64,000 nt of DNA from JAAFHB01 sp963677935. Its GTDB lineage: Bacteria; Bacteroidota; Bacteroidia; Bacteroidales; Prolixibacteraceae. A program made the translations under genes and the position numbers. Below are positions 29,776-40,030 of the stretch, in pieces (the stretch's first letter is position 1; every line of letters begins with the position of its first letter). Location: NCBI GenBank assembly GCA_963677935.2, contig CAXXEH010000003.1, positions 2,976,001 through 3,040,000 on the forward strand, given 5' to 3'. The notes beneath the pieces were generated by a model that worked only from the letters and a program-made list of their open reading frames with translations, was not told the DNA's origin and did no database searches.

Positions 29776-29821
29776 AAAAAAAGGGCTTTTTTCGTTTTGA
29801 ATAAACCATAAAAAAAGCCCT
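29776..29821 (-). terminator. Strong intrinsic terminator after the second SusC/SusD pair
   Basis: AGGGCTTTTTT (29782-29792) and AAAAAAGCCCT (29811-29821) form an 11-bp stem. On the minus strand the stem is followed by seven T. It lies about 80 bp past the susD stop and separates the transport genes from the enzyme series. Confidence 0.85.
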
Positions 29822-29850
29822 GGGTTTTCCCCCGCAAGGTGGTGACCCAG
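29820..29850 (-). promoter_or_regulatory. Second hairpin overlapping the terminator
   Basis: CTGGGT (29820-29825) pairs with ACCCAG (29845-29850) around a GC-rich loop. On the minus strand this stem comes just before the AGGGC of the main terminator, sharing two bases with it, so the two structures may compete. Its role is unknown. Confidence 0.4.
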
Positions 29851-29902
29851 AGCTTAAATTAATCAATTATTTGTTGCTTAAACAACTCTTTTTTAGATTA
29901 TT

Positions 29903-31636
29903 TTACCATCCCTGATTTTGTGTGAGTTTTGATGCCCTGTAAATCTCATTTTGGTTGATTGGATAAAGGTTCATCTTCTCGTCCCACAGGCGATTTTCAA
30001 TCGTGATTTTTTCAAAACTGACTGGTTTCTTAGCCGCATCAACGGTGATTTTCACACCTGTTATTGGTTTGTTGAAATAGGTTGTCCCCAATTTCCAGCG
30101 GCGAACATCAAAGAAACGCATCTCTTCGAAACAAAATTCCACGCGGCGTTCGTTCTGGATGCGGGCACGCATCTGCTCTTTTGTTAAACCGGAAGGGAGA
30201 TTTGGCATTGTGGCGCGGGTACGCACTTTGTTTACATATTTATAGACATCAGCAACAGGGCCTTGCGCTTCATTTAATGCCTCTGCATAATTCAACAGCA
30301 CCTCAGCATAACGCATCAGGATGGGAGCACGTCGTCTGTTCACATTTGAGCCGGTATTCCAAACTACATTGGGACTCAGAAATTTATTCATGTAGTAACC
30401 TGTCCGTGTAGCATTTACATTCACTCCGATACCATCTTTACCGACTATCCCTGTTGCATCGGCAATGTATGTATCAACAGTTATACTCTTAAATTTATTT
30501 CCGTTGTAAAGGATATCCATCGCCAGACGAGGGTCGCGATTGGCGTAGGGGTTCATCGGATCATAACCAGATGCGGCATCTGTAATAGGCAAACCTGTAC
30601 TCTTCATATCGAACGCATCGACCAATTCCTGAGAAGGGTTACATCTCCCTAAAGCACCCGAAAAACTGACTGGTGCATTGTTGGTCTCGATGTCGTTACG
30701 GTCGTTTGGATAACCCCATAAAAGCGCTTCTTTGGGTCCATTAGTCTCCCAATTAGTTGCATTAAATAATTTATCTGCTGTTAAATCTGCCCAAGTCATT
30801 AAGTCGAGGTTTGATGCGTTTGCCTCAGCCAATTGGATACAGAGCAGGGAAGCATCCGCCGCTTTTTGCCATTTGGTTATGTCGCCGGTTGTGTTCCAAA
30901 GTGGACTGGCAGCCAGTAACAATACACGCGATTTTAGCGCCAGTGCACTTGACTGAGCTACACGTCCACGCTCTTTGTTTTCGTTGGCATCCATCCAGTT
31001 ACGCATGGTTTTAGGTAAAGAACGAGCAGCTTTGTCACAATCCTGAACAATCAGAGCGACTACCTCATCAAAAGAATTTCGTGGTAAATTCAACTCGTCA
31101 GATGGTTCTAATACATTGGTGATAAGGGGGACACCTCCATATCGTTTAAGCAGTTCCGAATAAAAGTAGGCACGCAGAAAGTAGTTTTCTGCTTTGTAGC
31201 GAATAATGGTTGAGTCAACGTTTATAAAAGTTGCATTTATGGGTAAAATAAAAGCTTTCCCATTATCCAGGTTTTCGAAAGTATAGTTGCAATAACGAAT
31301 CCCGCGATACATGTTGCCATAAATATCATCCATTGTTCGGGTTGGGCTCCAAACCCCGTTTGTAAAGTTTTGGACCGTCGAGTTGGTATTGGAGTTCACT
31401 GCTTCATCACACGCCTGCGACATCATCGCGCCAGCTCCGTCAATGGGATTGTACATATCCCTGCTTAATAAAGTATAGGCGATGCTGGATACCCCTTTGA
31501 TACGATCCCGCTGTGTCCATATGTTATCCTCCGTAATCGATTCATTACGGAATGGATTGTCCAGGTAGTCGCAAGCAGAGAGACCAAGTCCAAGCATCAC
31601 AACGGATAGTAATCCCAGTTTTATATTTGTTTTCAT
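29903..31636 (-). CDS. SusD/RagB family lipoprotein (second pair)
   Basis: This 577-residue SusD-type surface lipoprotein carries a lipobox LSAC with the cysteine at about residue 22. ENYFLRAYFYSELLKRYGGVPL is the characteristic SusD tetratricopeptide-like block. MRYAEVLLNYAEALNEAQG and RRVEFCFEEMRFFDVRRWK belong to the C-terminal RagB domain, and the end pattern YPINQNEIYRASKLTQNQGW is intact. It follows its susC partner by 20 bp and precedes the terminator. It would bind the imported glycan at the surface. Its sequence differs markedly from the other SusD of this operon, so the two pairs are probably tuned to different oligosaccharides of one polymer. Confidence 0.95.
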   Translation of the reverse strand: MKTNIKLGLLSVVMLGLGLSACDYLDNPFRNESITEDNIWTQRDRIKGVSSIAYTLLSRDMYNPIDGAGAMMSQACDEAVNSNTNSTVQNFTNGVWSPTRTMDDIYGNMYRGIRYCNYTFENLDNGKAFILPINATFINVDSTIIRYKAENYFLRAYFYSELLKRYGGVPLITNVLEPSDELNLPRNSFDEVVALIVQDCDKAARSLPKTMRNWMDANENKERGRVAQSSALALKSRVLLLAASPLWNTTGDITKWQKAADASLLCIQLAEANASNLDLMTWADLTADKLFNATNWETNGPKEALLWGYPNDRNDIETNNAPVSFSGALGRCNPSQELVDAFDMKSTGLPITDAASGYDPMNPYANRDPRLAMDILYNGNKFKSITVDTYIADATGIVGKDGIGVNVNATRTGYYMNKFLSPNVVWNTGSNVNRRRAPILMRYAEVLLNYAEALNEAQGPVADVYKYVNKVRTRATMPNLPSGLTKEQMRARIQNERRVEFCFEEMRFFDVRRWKLGTTYFNKPITGVKITVDAAKKPVSFEKITIENRLWDEKMNLYPINQNEIYRASKLTQNQGW

Positions 31637-31656
31637 GATCTTTAGTTTATTATTTC

Positions 31657-34600
31657 TTAAAATTTAATATTTACACCCATTGAGTAGGATTGCATCCACG
31701 GTAAACCACCTATTCCCGAACTGTAAAGACCATCACAATGGTCAAAGCGCAGCAGATCCATTCCACTCAGGTAGAACCTGCAACTATTCAGATGAATAGC
31801 TTTGGATGTTGCTGCAGGAAGTGTATAGCCCAGTTCTACATTTTTCAGGCGTAATTCATCGCCAGAACGGTTCCAGAAAGATGATCCCTGTGTGTTATTC
31901 GCCCTTTCGTTAATGGATAGACGGGGGAATTTAGCCGCCGTATTGGTCGAAGTCCAGGCCTCACTGCTGTATTGGGTGATGTAACCGTTGTTGTTATTCC
32001 CACGGTTGATGATTCCTGAAAAGCTTCCAGTACTACCCATATTGCCGTAGAAATGGAATAAAAAGTCAAATCCGGCATACTTAAGCGAACCGCCAAAGCC
32101 AAAGTAAGAAGTAGGGAAATTCACCAGATTATCAGAACGGACAGCATCTAAACTGTTGATAACCTTGTCGCCGTTAATGTCCTTGTATTTGATATCACCG
32201 GGAACTACAATACGTCCGAATTGTTGCACCGGACTGTTTTTTATCTCCTCTGTACTTTGGAAAAGACCCAGAGCCTGGTACTGATATACTGCATTTAAAG
32301 ATCGTCCTACCTGCTTTTGATAATCAGGTGTTCCGGCATCTTCATTCATCGCAATCACTTTGTTCTTCGAAAAGGTATAGTTACCATAGACTGAAAAGTT
32401 CACATTACCAACCTTTTTGGAATAATTTACAGAACCTTCTGCCCCTTTGTATTGAGCAGCGCCGTCATTCATGGGGAATGTACTCCGTCCAAGTATTGAA
32501 GGAATCAGCGAACCAGTTAGGATATCGGTCCGGTCTTCCTGAAATACATCGGCGGTTATGGCCAGCGAGCGATTTAGGAACTGCATATCTATTCCTATAT
32601 TTTTTCTTTGCACCTTCTCCCATGTAATATTTTCATTGGGGTAATTAAGCGCCGATGTTTGTGGCGCTCCAGAAAAACCTGTTCCAAACGGGAATCCACC
32701 ACCCCAGGGCATATAGCGATCTTCGTACGGGAATAATTTATCGTATGTTAAAAATTCATCCATCCCTTTGTAGCCAACAGTACCAACCGATGCACGTAGT
32801 TTTAAATAATTAACTGAAGGTGAATCTTTCAGAAATTCTTCTTCAGAGAGAACCCATCCGGCTGATACTGCAGGGAAGAAGCCGAATCGTTTTCCTTTCA
32901 TAAATGCCTCTGTTCCATTATAACTGCTTACAAATTCAACCAGATATTTGTTCTGATATCCATAAGAAGCCCTAAAGGAGAGTCCCTGGAATTTAATGGG
33001 ATAGGCATAAGCGATCGACTGCATTCCCTGTTGGTATTTAGTAGATAAATTCAATTTATGATCGCCGAAACTGCGATCGTAATCAAATCCTCCCCACATT
33101 TCTACATTGCGGGTATAATTACTCCAGGCAGTTGTCCGGTAGACCAAACGAGACTCTACACCATAGCGAGTGTATTGCAGTCCTTCAGGTTTGGTGGGGT
33201 CGTAACCGTAAACCTGAAAACCCTCTGTTTTACCCGATGTAAAATCCTGATAGATGTCGTACGAAGTATAAGCGTTGGCTGACAACCCCTTTAAAATAGC
33301 ATCCATTTTATATTTGGCTGAAACATTAAACAACAATCTTCGGGTAATCGCGGATTGATAACCAGTTTTTCGCAACTGGGCCAAGGGGTTCTGCTGAAAA
33401 GTACTGGTACCGCCATATGATCCGTTCGGGTTGATTAACGGGTAAGCAAACGCTGGAGTCTCCCTGATGTTGTTGTAAACCGTTGACCATCCTGCTCCTG
33501 GTTGACGCAGGTCTTCGTGGCGGGCGCTAAAGTCCATGTGCACATCAAGATCCTTATTTATAGCTACATCAACATTAGCGCGAAGGTTGTAGCGCTTGTA
33601 ATTCATGTTGGAATCATACTCTTTCTGTTGGGTGCCGGCAAATAGTCCGCCCTGATTATAGTAACTACCCAGTACATAGTATTTGGCAATTTTATTCCCT
33701 CCTGATGCGGTCAAAACAAAGCGTTGATTGAGTGTGGCATTTTTAAAGAGTTGATCCGGCAAATTGTTGTTGGGATAAAGATAGGGATCGGTTCCTGCTT
33801 TAAAACCGTCCAATTGTGTCTGACTAAATCGCTTTGCTGCGCCTTCGTTGGCCAGTGCCTGATTAATCAAGGTAGCTGCCGAGTAGGAATCCACCACTTT
33901 AGGCATCAATTCGGGTACCTGCCAGATGTTGGATGCGTCGAAGGAGATTTGCGATTGATTGGTTATACCGCGTTTTGTGGTGACCAGAATTACACCATTT
34001 CCTCCACGTATACCATACCAGGCAGTTGCAGCAGCATCTTTAAGTACCGTAATTGATTCAATCTCCTGAGCATCCAATTCTGTAAAGGGACGTTCTGCTC
34101 CATCTAAAATAAGCAGCGGCGAAACATTATGTGTTCCACCATAAACAGGATAGGCATCCAGTCCACGTGACAAAAGATAACCATCGTTATTGCCCGGTAC
34201 ATTTCCCGGATCTGCAACATACAGACCTGGTATTCGACCCATCAGGTAGTTCGAAAGGGAACCGGTAAGGTTGTGTGGCATTTTATCCATGTTCAATGTA
34301 CTTATGGCGCCTGTGATTTCACGTTTTTTGCGAATTCCGAAAGGGATAAACACATTCTCATCAAGGCCCATTTCTATGGGAGTTGTTTCGAGGGTGACAT
34401 TTGATTTTACATCCATTGCAATCATTTCCACACGTGTATAACCTTGTTTTTCAAACACAAGAAGATCGTTTTGCTGGTTTTTACTTTTTATCTCAAATTG
34501 TCCGTCTTTGCCTGTGAATACTTCACCTCTGTTTTCCTGGATACTTACCTTAACATCAGCAACAGGATGATTTTTCTTGTCCACCACTATGCCGGTAATT

Positions 34601-34698
34601 ATGGTCGCAGTGGCCTTCTCTTGCGCTTTTAGGGATCCCGAACAGATCATCCCGGCCGCAAGTATCAATATGGCATATATATATAGTTTTACATTCAT
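31657..34698 (-). CDS. SusC/RagA TonB-dependent transporter without STN domain
   Basis: This 1013-residue outer-membrane transporter has a signal peptide ending near LKAQE. A carboxypeptidase-regulatory-like domain (TGIVVDKKNHPVADVKVSI, about 35-115) follows directly. The plug carries SITVLKDAAATAWYGIRGGNG, the SusC hallmark in a slightly altered form, and a full barrel ends with SMGVNIKF. Unlike the other two SusC proteins in the window it has no STN domain, so it should transport without signalling to FecR. It starts 44 bp after the upstream susD stop and is thus part of a four-gene SusC-SusD-SusC-SusD run. Import of a partial product or variant side chain is a reasonable guess. Confidence 0.95.
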   Translation of the reverse strand: MNVKLYIYAILILAAGMICSGSLKAQEKATATIITGIVVDKKNHPVADVKVSIQENRGEVFTGKDGQFEIKSKNQQNDLLVFEKQGYTRVEMIAMDVKSNVTLETTPIEMGLDENVFIPFGIRKKREITGAISTLNMDKMPHNLTGSLSNYLMGRIPGLYVADPGNVPGNNDGYLLSRGLDAYPVYGGTHNVSPLLILDGAERPFTELDAQEIESITVLKDAAATAWYGIRGGNGVILVTTKRGITNQSQISFDASNIWQVPELMPKVVDSYSAATLINQALANEGAAKRFSQTQLDGFKAGTDPYLYPNNNLPDQLFKNATLNQRFVLTASGGNKIAKYYVLGSYYNQGGLFAGTQQKEYDSNMNYKRYNLRANVDVAINKDLDVHMDFSARHEDLRQPGAGWSTVYNNIRETPAFAYPLINPNGSYGGTSTFQQNPLAQLRKTGYQSAITRRLLFNVSAKYKMDAILKGLSANAYTSYDIYQDFTSGKTEGFQVYGYDPTKPEGLQYTRYGVESRLVYRTTAWSNYTRNVEMWGGFDYDRSFGDHKLNLSTKYQQGMQSIAYAYPIKFQGLSFRASYGYQNKYLVEFVSSYNGTEAFMKGKRFGFFPAVSAGWVLSEEEFLKDSPSVNYLKLRASVGTVGYKGMDEFLTYDKLFPYEDRYMPWGGGFPFGTGFSGAPQTSALNYPNENITWEKVQRKNIGIDMQFLNRSLAITADVFQEDRTDILTGSLIPSILGRSTFPMNDGAAQYKGAEGSVNYSKKVGNVNFSVYGNYTFSKNKVIAMNEDAGTPDYQKQVGRSLNAVYQYQALGLFQSTEEIKNSPVQQFGRIVVPGDIKYKDINGDKVINSLDAVRSDNLVNFPTSYFGFGGSLKYAGFDFLFHFYGNMGSTGSFSGIINRGNNNNGYITQYSSEAWTSTNTAAKFPRLSINERANNTQGSSFWNRSGDELRLKNVELGYTLPAATSKAIHLNSCRFYLSGMDLLRFDHCDGLYSSGIGGLPWMQSYSMGVNIKF

Positions 34699-34742
34699 CT
34701 GGTTTTGTTTTAAAAATTATTACTCCACATCCGTCAGAATTA

Positions 34743-36476
34743 TCAAATTCCCCAACCCGGATTTTGCTTCAAAATCCCATTGCTTTTTTGAATCTCACCA
34801 AGTGGAATCGGATAGTAGTTTTGTTTTTCTATAAAGGTATGATTAAACAACGAAGGCAAATTGAACTCATCATATTTAAAGGTTCCATCCGCTTTTTTAG
34901 TGATTTTCATTTGTGTTGCAGGACCATTAATGATCTCTTTTCCAATTCCCCAACGCATAATATCAAACCATCGACCATTTTCAAAGGCCAGTTCCACGGC
35001 CCGTTCGTTGCGGATGCGGTTACGCATTTCGACCTGTGACAGATCTGAAGGCAGATCAGGCATAGCGATGCCCGCACTATTTTTAGCCCGGCGACGAATC
35101 TGATTTACAGCATCATAGACTGAAGCATCAGGTCCAACCGCTTCATTCTGTGCTTCGGCATAGTTTAGCCAGATTTCGGTCATACGGAAAACAGGAAAAT
35201 GGACAAACTGGGCGCTTCCTCCCACTTGCTTTTCAACAGGCCACATCTTTTTTATATAATATGAACCAGGAAATGGAACTCCTGCTGACATATCGGCACC
35301 AGTGGTAATGCCATCTTCTGATTGCCAGGTTTCTATTGGTCTGCTTCCCCAGGAAGCCCCATTGTAGAGGATGTTTTCATAGAAACGGGGATCTCTTCCC
35401 AAATATGGTTTTTGTGCATCATACCCTGAATTTGGGTCTGTGATGGGTTTCCCATTTGCCATCTCATACAGGTTCACATGTGACTGAGCAGGAATAGCAT
35501 TACCAAAATAGCCTCCTCTTCCAGGCGTATTTGGTATTATGGCAAACATAAGTTCATCGCTTCGTTGCCCCTTAGGCATGCATAAAATAAACTCCTTTTT
35601 TAGCGTATACTTCAAAATATTGATATAGGTGGGCTCCAGTGGATAGCGGTCTTTCATATTGTCAATTAAGTCCTTTGCAGCCGCTGCTGCTGTTGCCCAT
35701 TTGGCTTTGTCGCCAGTAGGATTATCGCGATAACTGGCGGCATAGAGCAATAAGCGGGAGCGCAACGCTTTCACAGCCCCTTGTGTAACACGTCCATAAG
35801 CATTGGCATCGTACTCCAGTGGCAATAAAGGTTCAGCTTTGGCCAGATCGGCTAAAATATATTCTACACACTCATTGTAGGTATTACGTGGCAGGTCGGC
35901 ATTGTCTGTTGTATTTAGCACCTTTGGTATAATAGGCACTCCACCGAATCTTTTAATTAACTCAAAATACATAAACGCCCGGATAAAGTGTTGTTCCCCT
36001 TTGATGCGATCGGGAGCCTGATCTGTTGTCCATGGGACCTTATCCATTTCCTCCAACATCCTTGTACTATTGCGGATTCCCTGATAGGCCCGCTGCCAGC
36101 TTCCGGCAATTTCTGTATATTTGTCCGTGCCTGTTATATTTTGGGAATTATCCTCCAGATAGTTCCCATAGATCATATAAGATGCCTGACCTCTTCCATT
36201 TGTGCATTCATCTGAGAAATACCAATTGACTCTAATGGCTCCGGACTGAACGGCATTGCCGGGAGCGTTAACCCCAATTGTTGCAAAGTCATTCCAAAGG
36301 TAATTGTAAGATTCATCGCCAAACTTAGCGGCCAAAACAGGATCAGAAAAGATTTTTGCAAGGTCAATGGCTACCCCCGAATCACGTTGTAAAAAGTCTT
36401 TTTTACACGAGGTAGAGCATAATAATGAGGCTATAACCCCTGAAAATAGAATTATATTTTTCATCTTCATCTTCAT
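34743..36476 (-). CDS. SusD/RagB family lipoprotein (first pair)
   Basis: This SusD-type lipoprotein of about 577 residues starts best at the ATG at 36476, because the upstream ATG (36497) would overlap the susC end and add a non-signal stretch. Three ATGs six bases apart (ATGAAG repeats) follow, so the exact start is open. The lipobox is STSC, with mature CKKDFLQRD. EQHFIRAFMYFELIKRFGGV is the SusD helical block, MTEIWLNYAEAQNEAVG and RNERAVELAFENGRWFD follow, and the end is YYPIPLGEIQKSNGILKQNPGW. It pairs with the STN-type SusC upstream. Ligand binding at the surface is its presumed role. Confidence 0.94.
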   Translation of the reverse strand: MKMKMKNIILFSGVIASLLCSTSCKKDFLQRDSGVAIDLAKIFSDPVLAAKFGDESYNYLWNDFATIGVNAPGNAVQSGAIRVNWYFSDECTNGRGQASYMIYGNYLEDNSQNITGTDKYTEIAGSWQRAYQGIRNSTRMLEEMDKVPWTTDQAPDRIKGEQHFIRAFMYFELIKRFGGVPIIPKVLNTTDNADLPRNTYNECVEYILADLAKAEPLLPLEYDANAYGRVTQGAVKALRSRLLLYAASYRDNPTGDKAKWATAAAAAKDLIDNMKDRYPLEPTYINILKYTLKKEFILCMPKGQRSDELMFAIIPNTPGRGGYFGNAIPAQSHVNLYEMANGKPITDPNSGYDAQKPYLGRDPRFYENILYNGASWGSRPIETWQSEDGITTGADMSAGVPFPGSYYIKKMWPVEKQVGGSAQFVHFPVFRMTEIWLNYAEAQNEAVGPDASVYDAVNQIRRRAKNSAGIAMPDLPSDLSQVEMRNRIRNERAVELAFENGRWFDIMRWGIGKEIINGPATQMKITKKADGTFKYDEFNLPSLFNHTFIEKQNYYPIPLGEIQKSNGILKQNPGWGI

Positions 36477-36483
36477 TTTTTGA

Positions 36484-39400
36484 TTAAAACTGAACATTTA
36501 CACCAAAGTTGATGGTTCTTGCCAATGGATAGGCATACTCTCTCTTTGTTGTTTGGGAACCACCTGTTCCACCGATATAAACCTCGGGATCGACATCATA
36601 AAAGTCCTTGAAACTACTCCAGGTGGCCAGGTTTTGTCCTGAAATATAGAGACGGACAGCACTCATAGATAGTCTTTTTGCAAATGCCGCTGGTACCTGA
36701 TACGAAAATTCCAGGTTACGAAGCTTCAGGTAATTGTTGGATTTAATCGTGAAGTCGTTGCTAAATTCCGGACCATAACTGGGACTCCACCAGCCATCAT
36801 AAATTGCGGGCCACGTGATGCTTTTTCCTGCAGCCACGTTTTCAGGTGTCCACGAATCCTTCATGTAATTGAAGTAGTTATAAGTTTGCAGGTAATCACT
36901 CATTGATTTAAGTGTCCCTTGAAACATAACCAGGAGGGTAAAGTTCTTATAGGAAATTGTTGGTGTGAAACTGTAGTTATACTCCGGCAGGTTACTGGTC
37001 AGAATGGGGTGTTTATCCATCGAGTTGATAATGCCATCCTTATTGTAATCGATAAACTTCAGATCCCCCGGCACTACTTTTGCCATTGAGTTTATGGGCC
37101 AGGCACCAGCGACCTTATTATTACTGTCATCGATTTCCTGTTGTGAACCATAGAAACCAGCTGTTTCGTAGCCAAAAAACTGACCTACCCGTTTACCTGC
37201 TAATTTTTGATAATCTGGGATTCCTGCCGGATCATCTGCATCAAGTACCCTGTTCACCTGGTGAGATATCGTAGCCATCAAACCCACGTTGAATTCTCCA
37301 AACTTCTCATGCATATTCAGTTCAATCTCGTAACCCTGGTTTTGAACAATCCCCTTGTTTAATTTGGGATAGTCTTCACCGTATGAAGTCAGTCTGCCCC
37401 GCGGATCCATCAGAATATCGCTCCGTTTTTCGTAAAAGTAGTCGGCATTCAATTTGATTTTATCTTTAAAAAATCCTATCTCAATTCCGATATCGGCTTT
37501 CAATCCTTTCTCCCACGTAATATCCGGGTTACCAATCCGGCTGTGTGCCATCACCTCGTATTTGGAAGGAGCATTCGGCTGTCCGAAATAGTAAGCGCTT
37601 CCGGGATGTGTCGCATTTGGCTTATCCCAGTTTGTAGTTGCTGCAGATACTGAATATTCATCCAAATAGAGGTAACGTGACGTTCCTCCCGGGAATTTGT
37701 CGTTCCCCACCAATCCCAATGAACCTCTGATTTTCAAGAAATTTATTTTAGAGATGTTTTCCTTGAAGAAAGCTTCGTTGGAGAGGATATAACCGACCGA
37801 ACCGGAAGGGAAGATGCCATAACGCTTGCCTTGAGGGAAATTTTCAGAGCCGTTGTAAGACATGCTTGCTTCCAACAAATATTTATTATCGTAATTGTAA
37901 GTTAAACGCGATACTACCCCCTGATAAACATAAGGTGCATCGGCGGCGCTGTTAATCTCTGTCAAGCGACGGGTGAAACGAACCAATCCTGTGAGGTTGT
38001 GTTTACCGAATTCTCTGGAATAGTCAAAACCTGATTGCAGATTATAGGATAGCCCTCCACGTGGACCCCAGGTATCATTTACCGCCAAAGCGCTCAGTAC
38101 GGTATCGTCCAAATAACTGGGGGATTTGATGACCGATCCTGTTATACGATCGACATAGTACGCAGCATAGGCTGCAGATTGCTGCAGATAGGAGTTCATT
38201 GCGTTGTCGTAAGATAGGAGGGTCTTGAAGCTAAGTCCTTTAGTTAACCAATTTAATTTCAGGTCGATATCGAGGTTGGTCTCTATCTTATTCTTTTGCC
38301 CATTCATGTAGCCTGTTTGCGTGATATCGGCGATTGGGTTATTAGGAATGTGACCCGGAGTAAAAAAACCAACAGCATATCGACCGTCTGGGGTGTAGAC
38401 AGAGGAACGGTTACTGGGAATATTCAATGTTCCATAGAATAGTCCACCAAGGTTCCCTCCTGGTCTGGGTTGATAGATGTTTTCCATAATGCTGGCTACT
38501 TTTAAACTGACGCGGAGGTCTCTCGTTACATCGAAATCGAGATTGGAGCGAAAATTATATTTTTTGTAGCTATCCGTGGTTTTTATCCCAATCGTGGAAG
38601 GAAATTCATTTAAGATTCCACCAGTATACATATAACCGGCAGAAATATAATATTTTACTTTCTTTGTCCCCCCTTGCACATTAAGGTTGTGCTGAGTCTG
38701 CATGTTATATTTTCGGATAATCTTTTTCATCCAGTCTACATTGGCATATTGGTAGGGCAAATCCTGTTTTTTAAAGTGCTCCAGTTCAGCATCTGACCAA
38801 TAGAAATTCCATCCCGCACTTTTACCGTTGTTATGAGCACCAATATTCTGGAGCTTTGCTGTTTCATAGGCATCTAATCGTTGGGGAAAATCGATGAAAA
38901 AATTCCCTGAAACATTGCCGGAATAACTAATGGTGGGTTTAGTCTCTTTGCCAAGCTTAGTCGTAATAACCAATACTCCATTTGCACCTCGAATACCAAA
39001 TATGGCAGTAGAAGAAGCATCTTTCAATACGGTCATCGATTCAATCTCGTTGGGATCCATCGATCCGAAGTCAGCACGCTCAATACCATCGACAATCACA
39101 ATGGCCGTCGCATCGCCAAAAGTAGCACGACCACGAATGAAGATATCGGCATTTTGTAAACCGGGCTGACCATTTTGCTGGATGGTGGTTACACCGGTCA
39201 CTTTACCCTGCAAACTATTTGTGATGTTGGATACAGGCGAAGTAAGGAGAGATTCACCTTTTATTTTACTGACCGCGCCTGTCATCGTCATTTTCTTTTG
39301 AGAACCGTAACCGACAGCTATAACTTCATCCAGACCAAATGTTTCTTCAGATAATTCAATTTTAAATGAGGTTTTTGCCGCAATAACTACTTCCTGGGTT

Positions 39401-39975
39401 TTCATTCCAACAAAAGAGAATACCAGTGTTTTGGCGTCAACCGGAACAGACAATCTGAAATTACCTTCATTATCTGTTATTGTACCAAGCGTCGTTCCTT
39501 TGACCATCACTGTTACCCCTGGTAAAAGGAGACCTTTGGGATCTTTTACTGTGCCGGAGAGCTCTTTCTTTTGGGGTTGTTGCAAAGGTGGTGGACCATT
39601 ATTTACGGATTTTTTAATAATGACAGCTTTATTAACAATTTCATAAGTTAAGTCGGTCCCTTTTAAGCAATGATCCAGAATTGTCTCAGCAGATGCATCA
39701 TTTACCTCAATATCCAGTTTGTTAACACCCTGGACATCTTCACTTGAATAGAAAAAATTAAATTCAGTCTGTTTTTTCATAGTCCATAGCACTTGTTCCA
39801 GATTAGCATTCGACAAATGAATGCTCATCTTAACAGACTGTGAATAAGAAAGATTGGTTCCTGCACTAACCTGCAACACGGAAGCCATTACAATGATCCA
39901 TACTGCTTTTACCATAAGAAGAAACTTTAAAAGCACCCTCAATAATTGATTTGGCTTTTCAAATTTTTTTTTCAT
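36484..39975 (-). CDS. SusC/RagA TonB-dependent transporter with STN signalling domain (first pair)
   Basis: This receptor of about 1163 residues starts best at the ATG at 39975 (MKKKFEKPNQ); an in-frame ATG 39 bp upstream lacks a signal-like context. A signal segment ending near QVSAG precedes the STN domain, seen as SIHLSNANLEQVLWTMKKQT and FNFFYSSEDVQGV. A regulatory-like beta-sandwich follows (SGTVKDPKGLLLPGVTVMV). The plug hallmark is SMTVLKDASSTAIFGIRGANG, and the barrel ends with TINFGVNVQF. It follows fecR and is positioned to sense the glycan and relay to FecR and the sigma factor. Its length matches other trans-envelope signalling SusC proteins. Confidence 0.95.
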   Translation of the reverse strand: MKKKFEKPNQLLRVLLKFLLMVKAVWIIVMASVLQVSAGTNLSYSQSVKMSIHLSNANLEQVLWTMKKQTEFNFFYSSEDVQGVNKLDIEVNDASAETILDHCLKGTDLTYEIVNKAVIIKKSVNNGPPPLQQPQKKELSGTVKDPKGLLLPGVTVMVKGTTLGTITDNEGNFRLSVPVDAKTLVFSFVGMKTQEVVIAAKTSFKIELSEETFGLDEVIAVGYGSQKKMTMTGAVSKIKGESLLTSPVSNITNSLQGKVTGVTTIQQNGQPGLQNADIFIRGRATFGDATAIVIVDGIERADFGSMDPNEIESMTVLKDASSTAIFGIRGANGVLVITTKLGKETKPTISYSGNVSGNFFIDFPQRLDAYETAKLQNIGAHNNGKSAGWNFYWSDAELEHFKKQDLPYQYANVDWMKKIIRKYNMQTQHNLNVQGGTKKVKYYISAGYMYTGGILNEFPSTIGIKTTDSYKKYNFRSNLDFDVTRDLRVSLKVASIMENIYQPRPGGNLGGLFYGTLNIPSNRSSVYTPDGRYAVGFFTPGHIPNNPIADITQTGYMNGQKNKIETNLDIDLKLNWLTKGLSFKTLLSYDNAMNSYLQQSAAYAAYYVDRITGSVIKSPSYLDDTVLSALAVNDTWGPRGGLSYNLQSGFDYSREFGKHNLTGLVRFTRRLTEINSAADAPYVYQGVVSRLTYNYDNKYLLEASMSYNGSENFPQGKRYGIFPSGSVGYILSNEAFFKENISKINFLKIRGSLGLVGNDKFPGGTSRYLYLDEYSVSAATTNWDKPNATHPGSAYYFGQPNAPSKYEVMAHSRIGNPDITWEKGLKADIGIEIGFFKDKIKLNADYFYEKRSDILMDPRGRLTSYGEDYPKLNKGIVQNQGYEIELNMHEKFGEFNVGLMATISHQVNRVLDADDPAGIPDYQKLAGKRVGQFFGYETAGFYGSQQEIDDSNNKVAGAWPINSMAKVVPGDLKFIDYNKDGIINSMDKHPILTSNLPEYNYSFTPTISYKNFTLLVMFQGTLKSMSDYLQTYNYFNYMKDSWTPENVAAGKSITWPAIYDGWWSPSYGPEFSNDFTIKSNNYLKLRNLEFSYQVPAAFAKRLSMSAVRLYISGQNLATWSSFKDFYDVDPEVYIGGTGGSQTTKREYAYPLARTINFGVNVQF

Positions 39976-40030
39976 AAATTTGACATTTAGATTATATAAT
40001 AAAATATCCTGCAAATGCAGGGAGAATCAG

